In this document: piece by piece, positions 1 to 5,635 of the stretch | How the letters are laid out: each line of letters opens with the position of its first letter | Numbering within the stretch: position 1 is the first letter of the stretch | Assembly (NCBI GenBank): GCA_017543805.1 | Contig: JAFYFK010000080.1 | Location: forward strand, 1-9,391 | Direction of reading: 5' to 3' | DNA: 9,391 bases | DNA from: Bacillota bacterium | GTDB taxonomy: Bacteria; Bacillota; Clostridia; Peptostreptococcales; Anaerovoracaceae | Notes under the pieces: generated by a model | What the model saw: the letters and a program-made list of their open reading frames with translations, nothing else | The model's database searches: none | Told to the model about the DNA's origin: nothing | Program-made: the position numbers and the translations under genes

Positions 1-1
1 C

Positions 2-1657
2 CTTACCCAGAACCGCATGACCGTCACCAGGCTCTGGCAGGACGGAGAAATGGAAAGCGCGGAGACCGCGGATTACGAGAAATACCGCACGCTGATCGAC
101 GGCATGAGCCTCTGCTCCGACGCTTCCGTCGACGGCGAGATCCGTCTCGGCGACCCGACAGAGCTTGCGCTTGTCGACCTTTCGATATTAAAGGGCGCTC
201 CCAAGGATCTTCTGGACAAAAAGTATCCGCGCGTGTTCGAGGCGCCTTTCGACTCCGACCGCAAGATGATGACCACCGTGCACAGGCGCGAGGACGGTTC
301 CACCATCTCCTACACCAAGGGCGCTACGGACGTCATACTTCAGCACTGCGTATCCATCATAAGGAACGGGGAGGCCGTTCCGATCGACGACGCTGAAAAG
401 TCCGGCATTATGCTCGCCTCCAAGGCGATGGCTGACGAGGCTCTCCGCGTGCTGGCCCTTGCCGTCCGTCCCGGAAACAACGAAGCGGTCGAGGAAGACC
501 TCATATTTGTCGGCCTGGTCGGTATGATCGACCCGCCGCGCGCAGAGGCTAAAGAAGCCGTCGCGCGCTTCAAGGAAGCGCACGTCCGCACGGTAATGAT
601 CACCGGCGACCACAAGGATACCGCGTTCGCCATCGCGCGCGAGCTCGGCATAGCGGACGATCCCTCGCAGTGCCTCTCCGGCACGGAGATCGACGCCCTT
701 TCCCAGGAAGAACTCAACGCGAAGGTCGATTCGCTGCGCGTGTTTGCCCGCGTGTCTCCTGAAAACAAGGTGCAGATCGTCAAGGCTCTCAAGTCCCACG
801 GGTATATAGTCTCCATGACCGGCGACGGCGTCAACGACGCTCCCTCGCTCAACGCTGCCGACATCGGCGTGGCCATGGGCATCACCGGAACCGACGTCGC
901 CAAGGGCGCTGCGGACATGGTCCTCACCGACGACAATTTCGCGAGCATCGAGAAGGCCATCTTCGAAGGCCGCATCATTTACAACAATATCAGGAAGACC
1001 GTTCTGTTTATGCTTTCGTCCAACTTCGGCGAGATCATAACCATGTGCGGCAGCATCTTCGCGGGCCTGCTTTCCCCGCTGAGAGCCATCCATATCCTCT
1101 GGGTCAACCTTATCACCGACTCCCTGCCGGCGCTGGCGCTGGGCGTTGACGGCGGTACAAAGAGCATCATGAAGGAACCCCCGCGCGACCCGCACGAAGG
1201 CCTGTTCGCGCACGGCGGCATGGCCCTCACGGTCGGCTACGGCGCGCTGATAGCCCTGGCCACTCTCGCGGCTTATCTGATCCTGCCGATCGAATCCATA
1301 CTCGCGGCCGGGCAGAAGCTGAGCGTCTCCGCGATCGACGCTGCGCTCACCGGGGACATCTACACCCGCAGCCAGACATACGCGTTTACGGTGCTGGGCG
1401 TTTCCGAGCTGTTCCACGCCATCGGGATGAGGGATACCAAGACTTCGATCTTCCGCATGAACCATCTGAACAATCCGACTATGATAATCGCGTTCTGCGC
1501 CGGGCTTGCTCTGCAGGTCTGCGTGACCGAGGTACCGTTCCTCGTAAACGCGTTCCAGACCAGCTCGCTGTCGCTCATGGAGTGGCTGCGCCTGCTGCTG
1601 CTCTCCTCCGCTCCGCTGTGGATGCACGAGATCCTGCTGCTGTTCAGAAGAAAGTAG
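2..1657 (+). CDS. Calcium-transporting P-type ATPase (type IIA, SERCA-like), 3' part only
   Basis: This is the C-terminal 551 residues of a cation pump that exports Ca2+ across the membrane at the cost of ATP. The frame is open from base 2, and its first codons read L-T-Q-N-R, the tail of the DKTGTLTQN phosphorylation motif, so the gene begins upstream of the window; the ATG at 17 is not the start. Counting from that Met, the frame shows the nucleotide-binding KGA motif (101-103), TGD (197-199) and the hinge TGDGVNDAP (268-276). Residues matching SERCA calcium ligands are present: N336 and E339 in SSNFGE (TM5), N364, T367 and D368 in WVNLITD (TM6), and E464 in SELFHA (TM8), which supports Ca2+ rather than Na+/K+ or heavy metals. 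The TM4 ligand lies outside the window. The C-terminus has several hydrophobic segments (about 330-375, 402-424, 454-468, 487-510, 523-543). No terminator follows. Confidence 0.93.
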   Translation, partial: LTQNRMTVTRLWQDGEMESAETADYEKYRTLIDGMSLCSDASVDGEIRLGDPTELALVDLSILKGAPKDLLDKKYPRVFEAPFDSDRKMMTTVHRREDGSTISYTKGATDVILQHCVSIIRNGEAVPIDDAEKSGIMLASKAMADEALRVLALAVRPGNNEAVEEDLIFVGLVGMIDPPRAEAKEAVARFKEAHVRTVMITGDHKDTAFAIARELGIADDPSQCLSGTEIDALSQEELNAKVDSLRVFARVSPENKVQIVKALKSHGYIVSMTGDGVNDAPSLNAADIGVAMGITGTDVAKGAADMVLTDDNFASIEKAIFEGRIIYNNIRKTVLFMLSSNFGEIITMCGSIFAGLLSPLRAIHILWVNLITDSLPALALGVDGGTKSIMKEPPRDPHEGLFAHGGMALTVGYGALIALATLAAYLILPIESILAAGQKLSVSAIDAALTGDIYTRSQTYAFTVLGVSELFHAIGMRDTKTSIFRMNHLNNPTMIIAFCAGLALQVCVTEVPFLVNAFQTSSLSLMEWLRLLLLSSAPLWMHEILLLFRRK

Positions 1658-1723
1658 TCCGAATTTGAAATTACCGGTCACAGCGGAATAAAAGTTGTGG
1701 CCGGTTCTTTAAGTGTAAAAACT

Positions 1724-2752
1724 ATGACTGTATATTTACTGAAAAAGAAAAAGGGGCGCGTATACAGGTCTGAGCAGTGCTTTGCGGCTCTTGCGGATGA
1801 GCAGGGGCTTGCCGCGGCCGTTCTGACGCACGACGCCGCGGGAGCTCCCGTGCTCGAAGGCGCGGACGCCCCGCGGATATCCATAAGCGACACAAAGAAC
1901 TTCTGGGCCTGCGTCCTGTCCGAAAAAACGCCTGTCGGTATAGATATCGAGGAAGCGCGGCAGATAAAGCCCAATATCGCCCGAATGCTGCACAAAAAAG
2001 AACAGGAATATATTTCCGCCCTCGAGCCCGGATCGTCGGAATGGCGGGGCGAATTTCTGGCCATATGGACCCGCAAGGAAAGCTATATGAAGTACTGCGG
2101 CGAGGGGATGAAGATCGGTTTTGATACATTCTCCGTCATCGGCGAAGATCTGTCCTATGCGGACAGAACGTCTGCCAAGGATCACCCGGAAGGATATCTG
2201 ACCGGGTTTGAAGCCTACGGCCTGACTGGGGCTCTCTGTGCGTCTGAACCCATTGACGGAACAGATATCCGGACCTTCGAATACGAAGGACTTATGCCCA
2301 AGCCGGCGCTGGAGAAGGCGACGGACCTGCTGGCGGAAAAGGACTATCTGCAGGCCGCGCTCTCGGCAAAGCTTAAAAGCCTGGGCTATTCCGCGGAAGA
2401 GGCGGAAGGCGCGGCCGCGGAGCTTAAGGGCCGCGGTTACCTCGACGACGAACGTGTCGCCTTAAATTACGCAGGAAAAGCCATGGAGGCTGGAAAAGGC
2501 GCGGCCCGCATAAAGACCGAGCTTCTTCAGAAGGGCGCTGATAAAAGCGTCGTCGAAAAAGTGCTGGCCGAACTGTCCGAAAGCAGCGAAGAAAGCGAAT
2601 CGGAACGCGCCCGCGCCGCGATAGCCGGGATGCGTCACGATTCCGAAAAAGACCTGGCCCGCATCGGCCGCAGGCTCGCGTCGCTCGGCTACCCGCCGCA
2701 CATCATTTACGACATACTGGGAGACCTCAGAAAAAATACGCCGGACGACTGA
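1724..2752 (+). CDS. 4'-phosphopantetheinyl transferase - RecX fusion protein
   Basis: This is one uninterrupted frame with two domains (342 aa from ATG 1724). The N-terminal half, about 1-190, is an Sfp-type phosphopantetheinyl transferase, which moves the CoA pantetheine arm onto carrier proteins. It has GIDIE with the metal ligands D74 and E76, and WTRKES-x2-K with K118, E119 and K123. The usual Ser-His before the first motif is Ser-Asp (SISD, D56). The C-terminal half, about 192-342, is RecX-like, a RecA modulator: paired three-helix repeats with GYLDDERVA (about 238-246), a conserved-looking LLQKGAD and a final LASLGYPPHIIYDIL. An in-frame GTG at 1697 would add 9 residues. I prefer 1724 because MTVYLLK resembles family N-termini, and a weak promoter (TTGAAA 1665-1670, TAAAAG 1689-1694) would start transcription near 1701. 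Neither start has a good ribosome binding site. M191 (ATG 2294) follows AAGGA by 3 nt and could start RecX alone. Confidence 0.85.
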   Translation: MTVYLLKKKKGRVYRSEQCFAALADEQGLAAAVLTHDAAGAPVLEGADAPRISISDTKNFWACVLSEKTPVGIDIEEARQIKPNIARMLHKKEQEYISALEPGSSEWRGEFLAIWTRKESYMKYCGEGMKIGFDTFSVIGEDLSYADRTSAKDHPEGYLTGFEAYGLTGALCASEPIDGTDIRTFEYEGLMPKPALEKATDLLAEKDYLQAALSAKLKSLGYSAEEAEGAAAELKGRGYLDDERVALNYAGKAMEAGKGAARIKTELLQKGADKSVVEKVLAELSESSEESESERARAAIAGMRHDSEKDLARIGRRLASLGYPPHIIYDILGDLRKNTPDD

Positions 2753-2765
2753 CGTCCGGCGTTTT
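2731..2765. terminator. Bidirectional intrinsic terminator with the PPTase-RecX stop codon in its loop
   Basis: A perfect 9-bp stem, CGCCGGACG (2739-2747) with CGTCCGGCG (2753-2761), encloses the loop ACTGA, whose last three bases are the stop codon of the fusion gene. The right side carries TTTT (2762-2765). The left side carries AAAAAATA (2731-2738), which reads TATTTTTT on the - strand. The structure can therefore terminate transcripts from both directions, and the better T-tract serves the - strand, which implies a converging transcript from the 2809-2910 unit. Confidence 0.8.
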
Positions 2766-2794
2766 GCTATATTTCCCTGTCATGCATCGATTTC

Positions 2795-2808
2795 AGCAGG
2801 CGCCTGCT
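2795..2808. repeat. 14-bp perfect palindrome
   Basis: AGCAGGCGCCTGCT is a perfect inverted repeat with no spacer. It lies directly after the stop codon (- strand sense) of the small - strand ORF. No T-run follows on either side, so it is not a complete intrinsic terminator. It could be an RNA 3'-end hairpin protecting the small transcript, or a protein-binding site. Confidence 0.5.
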
Positions 2809-2910
2809 TTATGTGTTCGCGTCTTCGACTCCGTCAAGAGACGGCGAAGAGAGCGCGCGGATCTGGTTTAAACGCTCTATATACTGATCGAATCCGATAG
2901 ATGATTTCAT
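2809..2910 (-). CDS. Candidate small protein (33 aa), unknown function
   Basis: On the - strand, ATG (2910-2908) opens a 33-codon frame closed by TAA (2811-2809). The peptide begins MKSSIGFDQYIERLNQIRAL and ends in an acidic tail (DGVEDANT). The first half could form an amphipathic helix; there is no signal peptide, membrane segment or cysteine. I recognise no family. Support comes from the signals around it: GGAGAGGA (2928-2921) about 10 nt before the ATG, a promoter with perfect -35 and 17-bp spacing at 2955-2983, and a terminator downstream whose - strand T-tract is TATTTTTT. Its stretches of G/C third positions resemble the neighbouring genes. Alternatively the unit is a small regulatory RNA of about 200 nt and the frame is incidental. 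Transcription is better supported than translation. Confidence 0.5.
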   Translation of the reverse strand: MKSSIGFDQYIERLNQIRALSSPSLDGVEDANT

Positions 2911-2935
2911 AATGACGGTTTCCTCTCCGGGATGA

Positions 2936-2964
2936 TTGGAAAACTTCTAAAAAAATGTTAAAGT
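2936..2964 (+). promoter_or_regulatory. Candidate + strand promoter overlapping the divergent one
   Basis: TTGGAA (2936-2941), 17 bp and TAAAGT (2959-2964), each four of six consensus bases, could transcribe the M29 remnant at 3053. Its -10 shares bases with the -10 of the - strand promoter (2955-2960), so polymerase could occupy only one of the two at a time. It is weaker than the other promoters in this window. Confidence 0.35.
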
Positions 2965-2983
2965 AGTTTTAATATCATGTCAA
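2955..2983 (-). promoter_or_regulatory. Sigma-A promoter for the - strand small transcript
   Basis: Read on the - strand, TTGACA (2983-2978) is a perfect -35, followed by exactly 17 bp and TAACAT (2960-2955, four of six -10 bases). The predicted start is near 2948, giving a leader of about 38 nt before the ATG at 2910 that includes a T7 tract right after the -10 and the GGAGAGG ribosome binding site. Confidence 0.6.
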
Positions 2984-3052
2984 GGGTCGGCGCGGGTGAC
3001 CGGCCGTCAACTTATGACCGCAAAACATAAAGTGATTTTCAGGGAGAAAGAT

Positions 3053-3406
3053 ATGATTTCAGAGACCCTTCTTAAAAAATACGCGGCGCTGATCGTCAGC
3101 ACCGGCGCGAACGTCCAGCCTAGTCAGGTGGTCGAACTGACCGTTTCCGTGGAGCAGCACGGGTTTGCGGCTCTGATCATGGAGGCCTGTTACAGGGCCG
3201 GGGCAAAGAAAGTTAATGTGAACTGGATCTCTGAAGACCAGGACCGCCTGAATCTGCTCTACGCGGACGAGAAAGTGCTCTCCGAAGTCCTTCCGTGGGA
3301 GGAAGCTAAATTTAAGCAGATGGCTGAGGACCGGCCCTGCCGGATATTTATAGAATCGGATGACCCGGACGCCGGCGCCTATCTTCAGGAACGGAACCTG
3401 GGCTGA
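3053..3406 (+). CDS. Truncated M29-family aminopeptidase (N-terminal remnant)
   Basis: This 117-residue frame matches the opening of M29 metallo-aminopeptidases (AmpS / aminopeptidase T type): an N-terminal LLKKYAALIVSTGANVQPSQ segment, an AGAKKVNVNW strand like the family's GA-x2-V-x-V-x-W, and an aromatic-rich LPWEEAKFKQMAEDR helix. Family members are roughly 370-410 residues, and all metal ligands lie in the missing C-terminal part, so this product cannot be a working peptidase. The frame ends at TGA 3404-3406, and I see no continuation of the family in the 113 bases before radA, so the loss looks like a deletion rather than a frameshift. Start: ATG 3053 has AGGGAG (3041-3046) 6 nt upstream; an in-frame ATG at 3014 has no ribosome binding site. 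It may be a decaying pseudogene or a retained stand-alone domain; the intact frame and ribosome binding site leave expression possible. Confidence 0.65.
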   Translation: MISETLLKKYAALIVSTGANVQPSQVVELTVSVEQHGFAALIMEACYRAGAKKVNVNWISEDQDRLNLLYADEKVLSEVLPWEEAKFKQMAEDRPCRIFIESDDPDAGAYLQERNLG

Positions 3407-3417
3407 ATAGACCCAGG
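3397..3417. other. Hairpin around the stop codon of the M29 remnant
   Basis: CCTGGG (3397-3402) and CCCAGG (3412-3417) form a 6-bp stem with a 9-nt loop, CTGAATAGA, that contains the TGA stop. No T-tract follows, so by itself it is not an intrinsic terminator. Confidence 0.35.
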
Positions 3418-3447
3418 AATTCAGCGCTGTATCCGGACTGCTGCGGA

Positions 3448-3476
3448 TTGACAAAAAGAGGAAATTAATATATACT
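3448..3476 (+). promoter_or_regulatory. Strong sigma-A promoter for radA
   Basis: TTGACA (3448-3453, perfect), a 17-bp spacer and TATACT (3471-3476, five of six). The predicted start is near 3483, leaving a short leader of about 37 nt to the radA ATG at 3520. This makes radA independent of the upstream remnant. No LexA-like operator is evident over it. Confidence 0.85.
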
Positions 3477-3519
3477 ATATCCATAAATTGGTATTTAATA
3501 ACGATCTGAAGGCTGTAAA

Positions 3520-4929
3520 ATGGCGAAAAAAGCTGATACCGTGTTCGTCTGTCAGGAATGCGGCTACGAAAGCCCGCGCTGGATGGGGAAGTGCATCTGC
3601 GGCGCGTGGAATTCGTTCGTAGAAGAAAAAGTACATAAAGAGACTGAAGGCGCGTCCCGCGGGCGCAGGCAGTCCGGCAGGGACTCTTCCGCAAAAAGCG
3701 CCGCTCCGGTCAGGGCTTCCGAGATAACTTCGTCTCAGGCCGGCCGTGTGGATACCGGGATCGGCGAGCTGAACCGCGTGCTCGGCGGAGGGCTCGTGCA
3801 GGGATCCCTTGTCATGATCTCCGGCGAACCGGGCATAGGCAAATCCACCCTCATAATCCAGGCCGCCGCGCATATTTCGCGTACCGTGGGCACCGTGCTC
3901 TACGTTTCCGGCGAAGAGTCGGCGGAACAGATAAAGATGCGGGCCGACAGGGTCTGCGGCGGGCCGCTGGACGATCTTTACATACTCGCTGAAAACGAGA
4001 TGGGCGCCGTGCTCGAGGCCATAGACCGCCTGGATCCAAAATTCCTCATAATAGATTCCATTCAGACCGTTTACTCGGACGAGTTCGAGTCCGCGCCCGG
4101 ATCGGTGTCGCAGGTCAGGGCTGTCGGAAATATACTGCTGAGCATAGGAAAAGGACGCGGCATCCCTGTGTTTATCGTGGCGCACGTCACCAAGAGCGGC
4201 GAGCTTGCCGGCCCGAGGATAGTCGAGCACATGGTTGACGCTGTGCTGCAGTTCAACGGCGAGCGCAGCCAGGACCTCAGGATACTGCGCGCCGTAAAGA
4301 ACCGCTTCGGCACCACCAGCGAGATAGGCGCGTTCGAGATGCGCGAGGAGGGCCTGGCGGAGATCGACAATCTTTCCGGAAGTTTTCTGGAGGGGCTTGA
4401 CGAAAGCTCCGAAGGCGCCGTCGCGACGGCCGTCTACGAGGGCACAAGGCCGCTTCTGCTGGAGATACAGGCGCTCACGGCCGCTACCAATATAGGCTTT
4501 GCGCGCCGCACCGCCATAGGCATCAACGCCAACAGGCTCAGCATGATAATCGCCGTCCTGGAGAAAAAGAGCGGAATGACCCTCATAAACCGCGACGTCT
4601 ACGTCAATATAGTCGGCGGACTGCATCCCGAAGGCACCACGACGGACCTTGCCGTCGCCGTGGCCGTCTGGTCCGCGGAAAAAGGCGTCAGGATATCTCC
4701 CGACACGTTGTATATAGGCGAGATAGGCCTTACCGGAGACCTTCGCCCCGTCATGAACGCCGAAAAGCTGGTAAAAGAGGCAGCCCGCATGGGCTTCAGC
4801 AGAGTCGTTCTGCCAAAGCGCAGCGCGGAAAGGCTGCAGAACGTTCCGGGCAGCATAAAACTGATCCCCGCAACGTCGCTTGCTGACGCAATATCCACCG
4901 CTTCTTCACAGAGTCAACACAGGGGCTGA
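3520..4929 (+). CDS. radA: DNA repair protein RadA (Sms)
   Basis: RadA is a RecA-like ATPase that helps process and branch-migrate recombination intermediates during repair and natural transformation. At 469 aa the length is normal (about 450-460). Domains in order: N-terminal zinc knuckle (C11, C14, C25, C27); linker; RecA-like core with Walker A GEPGIGKST (102-110) and Walker B-like FLIIDS (175-180); the RadA signature KNRFG (260-264); and a Lon-protease-like C-terminal domain (about 290-469). The second zinc pair is C-I-C, one residue shorter than the usual C-x-x-C. The Lon-like segment reads GGLHPEGTTTDLAVA where EPAxDL is usual. ATG 3520 has GAAGG (3508-3512) 7 nt upstream, and translation from it gives the standard MAKK start. 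It is monocistronic or leads into the two-component genes 29 nt downstream. Confidence 0.97.
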   Translation: MAKKADTVFVCQECGYESPRWMGKCICGAWNSFVEEKVHKETEGASRGRRQSGRDSSAKSAAPVRASEITSSQAGRVDTGIGELNRVLGGGLVQGSLVMISGEPGIGKSTLIIQAAAHISRTVGTVLYVSGEESAEQIKMRADRVCGGPLDDLYILAENEMGAVLEAIDRLDPKFLIIDSIQTVYSDEFESAPGSVSQVRAVGNILLSIGKGRGIPVFIVAHVTKSGELAGPRIVEHMVDAVLQFNGERSQDLRILRAVKNRFGTTSEIGAFEMREEGLAEIDNLSGSFLEGLDESSEGAVATAVYEGTRPLLLEIQALTAATNIGFARRTAIGINANRLSMIIAVLEKKSGMTLINRDVYVNIVGGLHPEGTTTDLAVAVAVWSAEKGVRISPDTLYIGEIGLTGDLRPVMNAEKLVKEAARMGFSRVVLPKRSAERLQNVPGSIKLIPATSLADAISTASSQSQHRG

Positions 4930-4930
4930 C

Positions 4931-4936
4931 TATAAT
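4931..4936 (+). promoter_or_regulatory. Candidate -10 box before the response regulator, no -35
   Basis: A perfect TATAAT (4931-4936) lies just after the radA stop and 22 nt before the regulator start. No TTGACA-like box sits 16-18 bp upstream (that position reads ACAGAG). Promoters activated by OmpR/PhoB-type regulators often lack a good -35, so autoregulation is possible. Partial direct repeats TCACAG / TCAACACAG (about 4906-4921) occupy the expected operator position. The inference is weak. Confidence 0.3.
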
Positions 4937-4958
4937 CAATAAAACGGAGGACAGCACA

Positions 4959-5633
4959 ATGGCTAAACTGTTAATTGTAGACGACGAGGAAAAGATCCGC
5001 GCTGTCATACGCGAATACGCGCACTTCAATCATTACGAGACAGCTGAGGCGGAGGACGGGATGCAGGCCGTCAATATGTGCCTCAACGAGGATTTCGACC
5101 TCATCATAATGGATATAATGATGCCCAAGCTCGACGGCTACGCCGCTGTAAAGGAGATCAAAAGGGAAAAGGACATACCTGTGATCATGCTCTCCGCGCG
5201 CGGCGAGGAATACGACAAGCTCTTCGGATTTGAGCTGGGAATAGACGATTACGTCGTAAAGCCGTTCAGCCCCAAGGAGCTTATGGCAAGAGTCGCCGCG
5301 GTGCTCGCGCGCAGGAACGTCGCGTCGGACGGAAAGCTGCCGGCGGTCCTTAAATCCGACGGGCTCGTGGTCAATACGGATTCGAGGACTGTCACCGTGG
5401 ACGGTGAAAAGCTCGACCTCACTCTTAAGGAATACGAGATCCTTGTCTATCTTATGCAGAACAGGAACATCGCCCTGTCCCGCGAGCGCATGCTGCAGGA
5501 CATCTGGGGCTACGATTTCTTCGGCGACGACAGGACCATAGATACCCACATCAAGAACCTCCGCGGAAATCTCGGCCCGTACAGGGACAAGATCTCGACC
5601 GTCCGCGGAATCGGCTACAGGTTTGAAGACTGA
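4959..5633 (+). CDS. OmpR/PhoB-family response regulator
   Basis: This is the cytoplasmic partner of the kinase encoded next: a phosphorylatable receiver plus a DNA-binding winged helix, 224 aa, a normal length. Receiver (1-about 120): acidic pair D8-D9, phosphoacceptor D52 in MDIMMP, switch S79 in MLSA and K101 in VVKPF. Output domain (about 126-224): OmpR-type with the LTLKEYEIL start, the recognition-helix segment DDRTIDTHIKNLRGNL and the ending VRGIGYRFED. ATG 4959 follows CGGAGG (4945-4950) by 8 nt. The signal it answers cannot be read from the sequence, and I see no obvious target gene. Alternatively its target is its own promoter. Confidence 0.95.
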   Translation: MAKLLIVDDEEKIRAVIREYAHFNHYETAEAEDGMQAVNMCLNEDFDLIIMDIMMPKLDGYAAVKEIKREKDIPVIMLSARGEEYDKLFGFELGIDDYVVKPFSPKELMARVAAVLARRNVASDGKLPAVLKSDGLVVNTDSRTVTVDGEKLDLTLKEYEILVYLMQNRNIALSRERMLQDIWGYDFFGDDRTIDTHIKNLRGNLGPYRDKISTVRGIGYRFED

Positions 5634-5635
5634 AA

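Noticed and set aside
188..1681. Long open frame (497 codons) on the - strand opposite the P-type ATPase
   Set aside because: It is antisense to an unmistakable ATPase, its product is low-complexity in character with no recognisable domain, and it has no promoter or ribosome binding site. High-GC coding DNA often leaves antisense frames open.
1697..1699. GTG as start of the PPTase-RecX gene
   Set aside because: No clear ribosome binding site, and it lies upstream of the likely transcription start of the only visible promoter; ATG 1724 fits the family N-terminus better. It remains possible.
2238..2465. 75-codon + strand frame inside the fusion gene
   Set aside because: It is out of frame with both recognised domains and Arg/Pro-rich, typical of a frame-shifted reading of GC-rich coding DNA. 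It does not suggest that the fusion is split by a frameshift, because both domains are complete in the main frame.
2991..3010. GC-rich near-palindrome TGACCGGCCGTCA
   Set aside because: The halves are not exactly complementary and there is no T-tract or second copy, so no operator or terminator can be claimed.
3475..4626. 383-codon - strand frame opposite radA
   Set aside because: It is a shadow of radA codon structure, with no domain, and it overlaps radA throughout.
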